Position numbers and translations under genes: made by a program. Under the pieces are notes generated by a model. That model made no database searches and was not told the DNA's origin. It worked only from the letters and a program-made list of their open reading frames with translations. 64,000 bases of DNA from assembly GCA_037127315.1 (NCBI GenBank), contig JBBBDQ010000332.1:189001-253000 (forward strand), read 5' to 3'. This stretch comes from Ascarosepion bandense. Taxonomy: Eukaryota; Mollusca; Cephalopoda; Sepiida; Sepiidae. Below are positions 10,836-21,600 of this stretch, piece by piece; within the stretch, counting starts at the first letter, position 1; each line of letters opens with the position of its first letter.

Positions 10836-11102
10836 AATCAGTGTTTGGTCATAAATTAGACCAGTACTCTGTTGTATTTTTATCCACTGTGTTATTTCTA
10901 GAACAAAAGAATAATTACTAAATGAAAAAATCAGAAGTAATGTCTAGATGTAATCACACCGATAGATACATCTTAGGATCATACAGACCTGGATAAAATT
11001 TTTTAAGTTCCTTCCTAATTTTGAAAATTTTCGGTTATTTAGAAATTCCAGTACCGCGTTTGTAAAAATCCCTGTTGTACGTTATAAAAACGTTCGAAAA
11101 TC
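10836..11102. other. Unclassified segment upstream of the hammerhead-like motif
   Basis: AT-rich, no coding similarity recognised. It is bounded by (TA)n at both ends together with 11103-11209, so may be one small element. Confidence 0.3.
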
Positions 11103-11161
11103 AGTTATTGTAAATCTCCTGAAGATACCGAAAGGTTGAAACCTGGTGTGCTAAAATAACT
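11103..11161 (+). other. Hammerhead-ribozyme-like motif (H1), intact core
   Basis: CTGAAGA (11119-11125) fits the conserved CUGANGA box. It is followed by a helix II of ACC/GGT closed by a GAAA tetraloop (11127-11136), then GAAAC (11138-11142). Flanking AGTTATT (11103-11109) and AATAACT (11155-11161) could pair as outer helix I. The nucleotide after the possible GGT of helix III is G, which does not fit the usual cleavable NUH, so activity is doubtful. Small type I hammerheads are known from PLEs; a PLE endonuclease relic lies at 11384-11762 on the other strand. Confidence 0.45.
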
Positions 11162-11167
11162 AATTTC

Positions 11168-11173
<6 letters not shown>

Positions 11174-11209
<36 letters not shown>
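11174..11209. repeat. (TA)n microsatellite
   Basis: About 18 TA units. Confidence 0.95.
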
Positions 11210-11211
<2 letters not shown>

Positions 11212-11383
11212 CTTTAAAAGTAATATTTTTTTACGTTACAAGGCATAAAATTTAAAACAGAATAAAACCGGTTTCGCTCCCGCTCGTCAAAGTTTTTAAT
11301 TGGGAGAACTTACTGTAAAATATAAGAGGTGTGAGAAATGAATCGACCAATGATGGGAAAGGGGAACGAACTCGTAGAGATTG

Positions 11384-11762
11384 ATCACAGCGAACACTCA
11401 CTGTTTACAGAGTGAAGGTCTCAAAACCTGTGTAAGCGCGCTCCAAAACCTTCAAATGGAAAAGTGAATGTGAATTGGTCAATACGGAAAACCAATCCAC
11501 ATTAAACTCCATGGCACACTTTCTATTTTTTATAAGATGATCAAAAATTGAGGAACAATAAGTGTTAGGGATAAGTTCATTTTCCTGTCAGGAATGGTTC
11601 CTGATTTTCAGTGGAACGGAATGCTTGATTCTACTGTCAAGCCGTTTAGTTGTTCTACCTATGTAACTGGCACTGCAGCCACAATTATATTTGTAAATTA
11701 AAGAATTTATTTGATGAGGGAGCAGAACGTCCTTACGACTTGAATCTGAAACAGATCTAGGA
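11384..11762 (-). pseudogene. Penelope-like element GIY-YIG endonuclease fragment
   Basis: Minus-strand translation gives KDVLLPHQINSLIYKYNCG, CSASYIGRTTKRLDSRIKHS and, after interruptions, DHLIKNRKCAMEFNVDWF and SLFHLKVLERAYTGF. The order Y-F-C-C--YIG-T-R-L--RI--H then FHLKVLEA-Y is that of GIY-YIG domains at the C-terminus of PLE proteins. This lineage differs from the one at 13190-13800 (different spacing and cysteine context). A LINE-J fragment in the opposite orientation abuts it at 11763. Confidence 0.8.
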
Positions 11763-12182
11763 ACTTAAGTCACTGGTGCCTCCTCAACAGATGTTTACTC
11801 GTGCAACCAGATTAGCAACTGGGTCCGACCCATTCACAGTTAGGTTAGCCAAATGCAGACGACAATTCTACTCCTGCAGCTTCTTCTCTCGCACTTCCCG
11901 CTTGTGAAACTCACTCCCATATTCAACCTCCAGGAATTTAAATGCAAGGTCAATACTCATCTATTAACCACTTGACTCTAGTTCTTTCCCCACCCCGTAT
12001 ATCTTTTTCTTTCTATTCACCTTTGAAACTGTCATCACACCTGTATTCTCATCCTTCTATTACTCCTTTCTAACTGGTTTGTCTTCCTCTTCACTCTCTT
12101 CTAATTAATCTTTTTACACTTATGTAGCCCCCTGCACATCAGTGGCATTACCGCCTTGCTCGGGGTGATACGATTAAAAAAA
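11763..12182 (+). pseudogene. LINE-J reverse transcriptase C-terminus plus 3' UTR and tail
   Basis: Begins near AAGTCACTGGTGCCTCC. It contains the C-terminal RT remnant (TTCTCTCGCACTTCCCGC, then CAACCTCCAGGAATTTAAAT, matching the NL-EFK signature) and the pyrimidine-rich 3' UTR, and ends with CCCCCTGCACATCAGTGG, CTCGGGGTGATACGATT and poly-A. It is 5' truncated, as is usual for LINE copies. Confidence 0.85.
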
Positions 12183-12340
12183 AAGAAAGAAATCGCAACA
12201 TGCATCTCGGCAGAAAATAACATTTCTGTATATCAGAAGAAATTTCCCTAGTTAGGATTTCACCCTTCCCTCCAATTCACGGAAGTTTTAACTACACCGG
12301 ACATTTAGCAATAACTACTGCCTTAATCATTCTGAAGTCA
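12183..12340. other. Short unassigned spacer, possibly PLE RT N-ward sequence
   Basis: Lies between the LINE poly-A and the first readable PLE RT codons; no domain is read with confidence. Confidence 0.3.
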
Positions 12341-12745
12341 GCGATATTGTTACGTATTACCGAGTTGACAATTTATCTGATACCTAAATAATCTTCATTC
12401 TTCTTTTGAGGCTTACTATTGAGAAAGACGTTACCTCCAAACTTGCTTTCCTAGATATATTGGTGTATCGTATACCAACATCTATTTGTACTCCAGTATA
12501 TAGAAAGTTCACTTTTTCGGGTTTACACACTCGTTGGGAAGCGTAAAATAAACCCCATAAAAGCTTAAACGCATAGGGCATAAACGATTTATTCTGAAAA
12601 ATTCCTTGATAGTGGAATTAATTTTATAAAGAGAACTTTACATGATAGTAGTTATCCACCCACTGTTGACAATTCGATATTTTTTTGTAAACTCGATATT
12701 AAATGCACATTGCAAAAGAGCCATCTGAAATAAATAAAAACAACA
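12340..12745 (+). pseudogene. Penelope-like element reverse transcriptase, C-terminal part
   Basis: Plus-strand translation in shifting frames: YLNNLHSSFEAYY, IEKDVTSKLAFLDILVYRIP, TSICTPVYRKFTFSGLHTRW, then after stops INFIKRTLHDSSYPPTVDNS. PLE RTs typically read LPFLD-LV-R--T-VYRK-TFTGLYTRWDSF and, further on, I-FIKRTLHDNGYP. A possible remnant of the YVDD box lies just upstream (YRVDN near 12358). It is probably the same element as 13190-14414, interrupted by a CA tract and an inverted PLE 3' piece. Confidence 0.82.
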
Positions 12746-12770
12746 GAAAACACCGCGCATTCAAAACAAA

Positions 12771-12772
<2 letters not shown>

Positions 12773-12844
<72 letters not shown>
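12773..12844. repeat. (CA)n microsatellite
   Basis: About 35 CA units followed by GATAGACAGATAGATA, at the end of an inverted PLE 3' piece. Confidence 0.95.
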
Positions 12845-12846
<2 letters not shown>

Positions 12847-12861
12847 TAGACAGATAGATAA

Positions 12862-13035
12862 ATATAATAATTTTTTATTACAATGATTTATAAAGGCATT
12901 ATATTACTGCGTAGAAAATTGTCATGTTTCAAAACAATACTGTTCTTCTTCGGGTCACAGTTTAAAATAAATTGTGAAAATTATTTATTTAGAAAATATA
13001 AAATGAATTCAAGGTTATTTAGACACCTAAAGCTT
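12862..13035 (-). mobile_element. Inverted PLE 3'-region fragment
   Basis: The minus strand reads CTAAATAACCTTGAATTCAT, TTTAAACTGTGACCCGAAG and AAACATGACAATTTTCTACG, matching 14170-14300 and 3470-3580 in the same order. It sits inside the PLE coding remnant and terminates in GATA/CA microsatellite. Confidence 0.7.
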
Positions 13036-13189
13036 TTTATAATAATGCCTTACAAATAGTGGCTATAAAAACATAAATATATTAAATAAAAATATGTGAC
13101 AATAGCAGGAAAAATAAAAATAGAAAAATCATTTGGTATATCCCTCCTTTTAACCAAATGGTTCGGACCAAGTTAAGGCTGAATTTCCT

Positions 13190-13800
13190 CAAATTAACTA
13201 AGAAACATTTCCCTAATAATTAGAAATTTAAAAAAAATAGCCCTTAAATTAAGTTATAGTTGTACAAATAATCTCGAAGAATTTATTAAAAATCATAATT
13301 ATAAAATCTTAAATCAGCACGTAAACCAAAATAACAATAACTATCCAAACAATGAAAATAATAATAATACAAATTTACGTAGTTGTCGAAATCCTAACAA
13401 TTACCCACTGGAAAATAGGTGTCTAACAAAGTCTATTGTGTACTAATGTAATATAACATCAAATGAAAACCTAAATATTAAAAAAGTTTACATTGGATCT
13501 TCTAAGAAAACTTTTAAACAGCGTTGTTATTTGCATTTAACTTCTTTCAAAAACAACACGTGCTGAAACTAAACATCGCCTTCTGCGTATTTTTGGAAGT
13601 TAAAGGATGCAAACAAAGCCCCCAGAGTAAAATAGAATATTAAAAAAAGAAATCTGTAAGTATTTCTACGACATCTGCTTATGTGCCTGAATAAAATACT
13701 GTAGATTTTAAGTTTCCTAAAAAGTAAAGAACTATTAAATCGTAGAGATTAACTGTTTTATGTAAACATCGAAAATATTTTTCATTAAAATTTAATTTAT
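13190..13800 (+). pseudogene. Penelope-like element linker and GIY-YIG endonuclease
   Basis: The frame at 13246 reads KLSYSCTNNLEEFIKNHNYK, then LRSCRNPNNYPLENRCLTKS, a stop, and NLNIKKVYIGSSKKTFKQRC. After further stops it continues KSKELLNRRD. This is the PLE linker motif (K-SYSC--N), the CPL--CLTK-IVY zinc-ligand-like region and the GIY-YIG core (VYIG at 13486-13497, with following FKQR--H-TSFKN). At least four in-frame stops mean it is dead. The usual cysteine before PLE is replaced by tyrosine. It leads directly into the 3' region at 13800. Confidence 0.88.
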
Positions 13801-14411
13801 TACAATGTTTCATTTATAGCTTATCCCCTAGTATAACTTAAAAATTAAAGATTATTTTACTAAAATAATTGACTCACATAATACTTATTTAGTTTCACTT
13901 AACTACAGTATATCATTATTATCTAATTACAATTCTAACCTAAACATTCCAGCCTCTTTATTCATGAGGAAGTAATTTAAAAAATCCAACTTGCTGTTAA
14001 ACATTATCGGCTATTTAAATAATGTATGATGTCCCACTATGTATCTTGAACAGACAAAATTAAAAGTGACATGCCTTGACATCATTCTGTTTCCTTTCGA
14101 GACCCAAATCTTCAACTCCATGGTTACCTAATTCCTATTTTTGATTGAACAATATTGATTTCAGTTTCTCAATAACCATGAATTCATTTTATATTTTCTA
14201 AATAAATAATTTTCTCAATTTGTGTTAAACTATGACGTGAAGAAAAACAGTATTGATCTGAAACATAAAACAATTTGTGTAGTGATATAATACTTTAATT
14301 AAACATTGTAGTTAAAAAAAATTACAATATTAAGCTCTACTTTGTATCGAGCACTCTTTATAAAAGTAAATGTTTGAACAGTGGGTCGTAATCTACTTGT
14401 TCTTTCATTTC

Positions 14412-14414
<3 letters not shown>
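13800..14414 (+). mobile_element. Penelope-like element 3' non-coding region
   Basis: Directly follows the endonuclease remnant and matches the solo copies at 2984-3622 and 9809-9949. It ends with TGTATCGAGCACTCTTTA, TTTGAACAGTGGGT and CTTTCATTTCCTCA, then (TA)n. No hammerhead core could be placed in this stretch. Confidence 0.78.

Positions 14415-14451
<37 letters not shown>
14415..14451. repeat. (TA)n microsatellite at PLE end
   Basis: About 18 TA units immediately after the PLE terminus. Confidence 0.95.
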
Positions 14452-14455
<4 letters not shown>

Positions 14456-15409
14456 GCCATGCTGAGTGTTTATTTTGTGCTAATTTTATGTTTGGAATGG
14501 CAGTATGAATTTAGTCTAATCGGTAATTTCAATGAGAGAACTGAATAAACAAAATAAACAAATTCTATATATATATATATATATATATAAGAGAGCGAGA
14601 AAGAGAAAGAGAGAGATTTAAACAATGCTTATAAGTTACGAAGCATTTTTTTAGTTAACTGTTTTTGGAAGAAAACGAACAATTTTGAAAATTAACTAAT
14701 GATATCTTGAAGAGAAGATGTTTAAAATATTCTCTGAACATGGCGTAAAAATCTTTTCAAAATGGCCGACACTAGTCGCGCCAACGTTTTCTATATCACA
14801 CTTTTGCCTTCAGTTTCTTGTCTGTATGATCTGAAACCATCCTTTTGTCGCGTAAGGCATAGAGGTATATCGCTTTTCACCCATAATTAATATGCATTTT
14901 TAATGCCGTCATCCCTGCAGGATAGATACTACATTCATTCTATATCATCCCATTCATCACGCAATAACTGTGTCAACCCTTTCATTATTGTGAGTCGCCA
15001 AATTTATACCCGTCTCTTTATCATTCTCGCTCTTTTAGTATTTATCTCACTGTACGATTTGTCTGCTCTTCTTTTAACGATAGCGACGTCCGCTGAACGG
15101 CGCTGACATATAACCGCGTTCATATTTATGGCATTTTTAAATCGATATTTTCCCTGTTCTTTCTTTTCTCTCTGGTTACCCAAAATTTGTATGATATCCC
15201 GCGGCCATTTTTAATGTAAACTTTTTCGTTATTTTCTTCCTCCAGAAAGAGAAAAAATGAAAAGAAAATATTGTTACGTTCTTATATTTTTGCTTCTTTT
15301 TCTTTGTTTCATTTGCTTCTTTCTCGCGTGTTTCGTAACTTTGCTTTTATATTTTAATAGCATTTTACTTGTTTTTTTAAATAACGTTTTTCTTTATTTT
15401 ATATATTCT
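14452..15409. other. Unclassified, possibly low-copy sequence
   Basis: Contains a short (TA)n plus GAGA tract at 14567-14625. The rest (14630-15400) shows none of the window's repeat families; several short frames are hydrophobic and unlike known proteins. If any host single-copy DNA is present, this is one candidate. Confidence 0.35.
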
Positions 15410-15839
15410 ACTAGCAGTATAACCCGGCGTTGCTCGGGTGTAATGAAAGCTATATATTATCGATTTTCTGCACTATTGTAAGAACTGCAAACTTGAAACT
15501 TCTGAATATCGTTTCTTATGTCTTTGTCTCTGTGTATATCAAATTTGATTAAGATCGGACCACTCTTTCTATAACCCGTTTTTTTCGATTATCGATTTTT
15601 GATATTTATCGGGGGTACCTCGACAGAAAACCTACCTAAGAACACTCGCAGACGCTTATAGTACAACTGTGTAAATTTTCAAAAAAATCGGTTTAGCCGT
15701 TCCGGAGTCTATAGATAACGGACACACACACACACACAGAGACACACACACACAGACACACACACACACTCACAGACACACACACAGACACACAGACACA
15801 CACACACAGACAAAGTTCCATTTATAAATAAGTTTAGAT
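15410..15839 (+). repeat. Family B dispersed repeat, internally deleted
   Basis: The 5' signature CTAGCAGTATAACCCGGCG is followed by GTAATGAAAGC and then jumps to TTATCGATTTTCTGCACTAT, so the middle ~330 bp seen in other copies is missing. It continues through AATCGGTTTAGCCGTTCCGG and an expanded CA/CAGA tract (15722-15820) to the 3' end TTTATAAATAAGTTTAGAT, so both family ends are intact. Confidence 0.88.
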
Positions 15840-17320
15840 CATGCCCTTTATATTCTTTATTTTACTTTCTTTTTTCTCTTTCTTGTTTTTTTCTTTTTCA
15901 TTTAATAATGTAATAAATTCTTTCATTTTCGATCTTTTATATTCTTCTCTTTCGCCATTTTTTTCTGACATCTCTCCGTCACTTGTTTATTGTTTTTGTT
16001 TTTTTTTTCTGACGTTTATTTTATTTTTTCTGTCTTTTTATTTTGGTTCATTTTTTCTTTCAAACATAATTTTCAAAATTTTATTTTTAGCGTGCCGAGT
16101 TTCTTTTTCTACTTCGCTTTCTTCTTTTTCTACGTCTTTTTAATACTTCTTATGTTTCTTTTTCCTCTTTATTTTTTCTTTTTCTCCTTCTTTTAACTTT
16201 TCTATGTCTTTTTCTAATTTTTTTTCTTTTGTTCCTTTTTATTACTCTTCTTTTTCTACTTCGCTTTCTTCTTTTTCTACGTCTTTTTAATACTTTTTAT
16301 GTTTCTTTTTCCTCTTTATTTTTTCTTTTTCTCCTTCTTTTAACTTTTCTATGTCTTTTTCTAATTTTTTTTCTTTTCTTCCTTTTTACTACTCTTCTTT
16401 TTCTACTTCGCTTTCTTCTTTTTCTACGTCTTTTTAATACTTTTTATGTTTCTTTTTCCTCTTTATTTTTTCTTTTTCTCCTTCTTTTAACTTTTCTATG
16501 TCTTTTTCTAATTTTTTTTCTTTTCTTCCTTTTTACTACTCTTCTTTTTCTACTTCGCTTTCTTCTTTTTCTACGTCTTTTTAATACTTCTTATGTTTCT
16601 TTTTCCTCTTTATTTTTTCTTTTTCTCCTTCTTTTTATCTTTTCTTGATATTTTTTACTTTTTTCTTCTTCTTTTCTACTTTTTTACTTCTCTTCAATTT
16701 CTACTTCGCTTTCTTCTTTTCCAACGTCTTTTCATACTTCTTCTGTTTCTTTTTCCTCTTTATTTTTATTTTTTCTCCTTCTTTTATCTTTTTTGTCTTT
16801 TTCTACTTTTTCTCCTTTTTTCTTCTTTTTTTTTACTTCTATTCTTTTTCTACATTGCTTTTTTCTTTTCCAAAGTCTTTTCATACTTCTTCTTTTTTGT
16901 TTCTTTTTCTTTTTTATCTTTTCTTTTTCTCCTTCTTTTACATTTTCTTGGTCCTTTTCTTCTTCTTTTCTTCCTTTTTACTTTTGTTCTTTTTCTACTT
17001 CATTTTCTTCTTTTTCTTCGTCTTTTCATACTTCTTTTTCTTCTGTTTTTTTTATCTTTTCTTTTTCTCCTTCTTTTATATTTTCTTGGTCTTTTCTACT
17101 TTTTCTTCTTCTTTTCTACTATTTTACTTTTCTTCTTTTTCTAATTCGTTTTCTTCTTTATCTTCCTATTTTTTTACTTCCTCTTTTACATAAATGCCAC
17201 CTTTTAACCTTTTTTTTATTTAGTCACACTTTTTTCTTAATCCTTATTATTTTCTCGTCGTCTGAATTTCTTCTTTCTTTTCTTCCCGCAAGATTTTTCC
17301 TTCCCCTTCCTAGTATGGAG
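15840..17320. repeat. Polypyrimidine tract, T/C-rich plus strand
   Basis: About 1.5 kb in which the plus strand is almost only T and C. All long frames here (F/L/S-rich) are artefacts of composition. It follows directly on family B. Confidence 0.9.
16100..17200. repeat. 147-bp tandem repeat, about eight units
   Basis: The landmark ACTTCGCTTTCTTCTTTTTC starts at 16111, 16258, 16405 and 16552, an exact 147-bp spacing. Diverged versions follow at about 16703, 16852, 16997 and 17143 (spacings 145-151). The first four units are nearly identical, the later four are diverged and carry small indels. Because 147 is a multiple of three, the units stay in one frame and generate a spurious repetitive ORF. 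Confidence 0.92.
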
Positions 17321-17522
17321 TGAATTAGCTAGTATCGTTCGCAGAGAATATCCAAAGAATAAGAGCGAGTGTTTACAGTGCTTGAACAATGCTTAGGATA
17401 TTCTCTTATATACATATTATTTTTTCAAAAACAGTTGAAAATAAAGCCAGTAATTTGTAAATCAGTAATTAAGGTTGGTGGTGGTTTTACTGACTCAAAC
17501 AAAATGTGATGTAATTTTTTTT

Positions 17523-17905
17523 TTAATCGTGTCACCCCAAGCAAGGCATTCCACAGTAAAATGGTGGGACCTAGTTGCTAATCTTGTTGCTCGAGTAAAT
17601 TTATATATAGGAGGCACAGGTGAGCTAAGTTAATCGGAACAGAAACCATGAAAGTATTTGTAGAAGAGACACAAGGAAGCTACATTGCGCCGGTGAGAAA
17701 GTGACTGTATCTGAGCTGCCAATCGGGATCTATTACATGACAGATTCTCCGTTGGATTTTACGCGTAAGTTGATATAACGAACTCAATTGCAAATGGAAC
17801 TCGATTCCCCGACTATTACACTGAAAATAGATATCCAGCAAATATTCGAAGAACAAAGAATGCTAACCTAAAGATCTAGCAGGGGCGAGGGATAAACTTA
17901 AAGAC
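17523..17905 (-). pseudogene. LINE-J fragment, minus orientation, with internal deletion
   Basis: On the minus strand an RT C-terminal remnant (ATGTAGCTTCCTTGTGTCTC, TACTTTCATGGTTTCTGTTC, AACTAGGTCCCACCATTTTA) jumps directly to the family terminus GCCTTGCTTGGGGTGACACG. About 300 bp in between are missing. The missing part begins at the position where the opposed plus-strand copy (17930) starts. Confidence 0.75.
17757..17845 (-). mobile_element. SINE-A fragment nested in LINE-J
   Basis: The minus strand reads GATATCTATTTTCAG, TCGGGGAATCGAGTTCC, AATTGAGTTCG and CAACTTACGCG, matching the SINE-A head and proximal body. Both ends are truncated. Confidence 0.6.
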
Positions 17906-17929
17906 TGGAACGTCCTAATGATGATGATG

Positions 17930-18325
17930 ATTTTACAGTTAAATCTACCAAATGCAGTCGACACTTCTACACCACAGCCTCTTTTCTCGTAATTCCCACC
18001 TTTGGAACTCTCTTCCATATACTTGCTTCCCTGACGGCGACAATCTCCAGGAATTTAAATGCAATGTCAATTCCCGTCTTATCTACTTGACTCCAGTCCT
18101 TCTCTCGTCCTTTCTACATCACCTGTGTATCTTGTTCTTTTCCTTTCCCACTCTATCTTCGCAACTGTCATCACACCTGTATTCTCATTCTTCTCTTGAC
18201 CTTTCTCGGCCCCTGTAACTGGTTCCTCTTTCTTTTCCTCATGATTAAACTTTCACACTTCTCTCATATAGCCCCCTGCGCATCAGTGGTGGTACCGTCT
18301 TGCTTGGGATGAAACGATTAAAAAA
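17930..18325 (+). pseudogene. LINE-J reverse transcriptase C-terminus, 3' UTR and tail
   Basis: Starts at GATTTTACAGTTAAATC. The peptide SRNSHLWNSLPYTCFPDGDN followed by LQEFKCNVNSRL is the typical last segment of Jockey/CR1-type RT proteins. A pyrimidine-rich 3' UTR follows, then CCCCCTGCGCATCAGTGG, CTTGCTTGGGATGAAACG and poly-A. It is 5' truncated; the catalytic RT core is absent. Confidence 0.88.
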
Positions 18326-18640
18326 GAAAATGGTTATGATGATGAACCATCCTGTGGGTTTGATAATTAATTGTTTTCCACCCTACAATCTCTTCTTCGC
18401 AAGCAAAAAGTCGCAAGCCACTCACTACTCTATCGCTTTTCCATTTCTTCCAAAACTTCAAACATTTATGTTCTTAATTCGTTATGCCACATACACATTC
18501 GAGTCGAGTCATTCATATTTCCTTCGTATGAAGTTTCACTCAGACAGATATTTCCAAAAACTGTTATGCTGTGAAACAGATCCTCCATAGGTTGCTTTTC
18601 CAATCACTACACGCTTAAATTCCTCAAGTCAATGTAAACA
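18326..18640. other. Unclassified spacer before the satellite
   Basis: No family match seen; a frame from 18300 is open but without recognisable domains. Confidence 0.35.
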
Positions 18641-21600
18641 GTTATCTATCCTACATATCCTTGTAATATGCAGTACTTACGTTCCCTCAATAATTTAGGG
18701 TCAACATATAATCTAAAATACATATACTCATAATATATAGTTCTTACTTCCTCGCTTTAAATTTAGGCTCAACGTATTATCTATCCTACATATCCTCATA
18801 TGTAGCTCTTACTTCCCCTCTTCAAGTCTTAGGTCAACAGTTATCTATTCTAAATATCCTCATAATGTTATTTCCTCCCTAATACATATCTTCATAGTAT
18901 GTAGTTCTTACTTCCCCGCTTTAAATTTAGGCTCACTGTATTATCTATCCTACATATCCTCACATGTACATCTTAATTCCCCTCTTCAAGTCTTGGGTCA
19001 ACCGTTATCTATTCTAAATATCCTCATAATGTTATTTCCTCTCTAATAAATATCTTCATAGTATGTAGTTCTTACTTCCCCGCTTTAAATTTAGGCTCAA
19101 TGTATTATCTATCCTACATATCCTCATATGTACCCCTTACTTCCCCTCTTCAAGTCTGGGGTCAACCGTTATCTATTCTAAATATCCAGATAATGTTATT
19201 TCCTCCCTAATACATATCTTCATAGTACGTAGTTCTTACTTCCCCTGCGTGAAATTTAGGCTCAAGGTAATTATCTATCCTACATATCCTCACATGTACC
19301 TCTTACTTCTCCTCATCAAGTTTTGGGTCAACCGTTATCTATTCTAAATCTCCTCATAATGTTATTTCCTCCCTAATACATATCTTCATAGTATGTAGTT
19401 CTTACTTCCCCGCTTTAAATTTAGGCTCAACGTATTATCTATCCTACATATCCTCACATGTACCTCTTACTTCCCCTCTTCAAGTCTTGGGTCAACGGTT
19501 AACTATTCTAAATATCTTCATAATGTTATTTCATCCCTAATACATATCTTCATAGTATGTAGTTCTTACTTCCCCGTTTTAAATTTAGGCTCAATATATT
19601 ATCTATCCTACATATCCTCATATGCACATCTTTCTTCCCCTCTTCAAGTTTTGGGTCAACCGTTATCAATTCTAAATATCCTCATAATGTTATTTCCTCC
19701 CTAATACATATCTTCATAGTATGTAGTTCTTACATCCCCGTTTTAAATTTAGGCTCAATGTATTATCTATCCTACATATCCTCACATGTACATCTTACTT
19801 CCCCTCTTGAAGTCTTGGGTCCACCGTTATCTATTCTAAATATCCTCATTATGTTATTTCCTCCCTAATACATATCTTCATAGTAAGTAGTTCTTACTTC
19901 CCCGTTTAAATTTAGGCTGAATGTATTATCTATCCTACATATCCTCACATATACCTCGTACTTTCCCTCTTCAAGTCTTGGGTCAACCGTTATCTATTCT
20001 AAATATCCTCATAATGTTATTTCCTCCCTAATACATATCTTCATAGTATGTAGTTCTTACTTCCCCGCTTTAAATTTAGGCTCAATGTATTATTTATCCT
20101 ACATATCCTCACATGTACCTCTTACTTCCCCTATTCAAGTCTTGGGTCAACCGTTATCAATTCTAAATATCCTCATAATGTTATTTTCTCCCGAATATAT
20201 ATCTTCATAGTATGTAGTTCTTACTTCCCCGTTTTAAATTTAGGCTCAATGTATTATCTATCCTACATATCCTCACATGTACCTCTTACTTTCCCTCTTC
20301 AAGTCTTGGGTCAACCGTTATCTATTCTAAATATCCTCATAATGTTATTTCCTCCCTAATACATATCTTCATAGTAAGTAGTTCCTACTTCCCCGTTTAA
20401 AATTTAGGCTCAATGTATTATCTATCCTACATATCCTCATATGCACATCTTACTTCCCCTTTTCAAGTCTTGTGTCAACCGTTATCTATTCTAAATATTC
20501 TCATAATGTTATTTCCTCCCTAATACATATCTTCATAGTATGTAGTTCTTACTTCCCCGTTTTAAATTTAGGCTCAACCTATTATCTATCCTACATATCC
20601 TCACATGTACCACTTACTTCCTCTCTTCATGTTTGGGTCAACCGTTATCTATTCTAAATATCCTCATAATGTTATTTCCTCCCTAATACATATCTTCATA
20701 GTATGTAGTCCTTACTTCCCCGCTTTATATTTAGGCTCAATGTATTATCTATCCTACATATCCTCATATGTACCTCTTACTTCCCCTCTTCAAGTTTTGG
20801 GTCAACCGTTATCTATTCTAAATATCCTCAAAATGTTATTTTCTCCCGAATATATATCTTCATAGTATGTATTTCTTACTTCCCCGCGTGAAATTTAGGC
20901 TCAAGGTAATTATCTATCCTACATATCCTCACATGTACCTCTTACTTCCCCTCTTCAACTCTTGGGTCAACCGTTATCTATTCTAAATATCCTCACAATG
21001 TTATTTCCTCCCGAATATATATCTTCATAATATGTAGTTCTTACTTCCCCGTTTTAAATTTAGGTTAAAGGTATTATCTATCCTACATATCCTCACATGT
21101 ACCTCTTACTTCCCCTCTTCAAGTCTTGGGTCAACCGTTATCTATTCTAAATATCCTCATAATGTTATTTCATCCCTAATACATATCTTCATAGTAAGTA
21201 GTTCTTACTTCCCCGTTTTAAATTTAGGCCCAATGTATTATCTATCCTACATATCCTCACATGTACCTCTTACTTCCCCTCTTCAATGCTTGTGTCAACC
21301 GTTATCTATTCTAAATATCCTCATAATGTTATTTCCTCCCTAATACATAACTTCATAGTATGTAGTTCTTACTTCCCCGCTTTAAACTCAATGTTTTATC
21401 TATACTACATATCCTCATATGTAGTTTTTATTTCACTTCTTCAAGACTTGCGTTAACCGTTATTTATCCTACATATTCTCATAGTATTACTTCCTCCATA
21501 ATACATATCTTCATATGTATTTCTTGCTTTCTGCTTTAAATTTAGACTGAACGTATTCATTATCCGATATATCCTCATATGTACTTCTTTCTTCCTCTCT

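Noticed and set aside
15841..17323. Overlapping frames resembling hydrophobic proteins with 49-residue repeats
   Set aside because: The 147-bp polypyrimidine repeat keeps frames open; composition explains the hydrophobicity.
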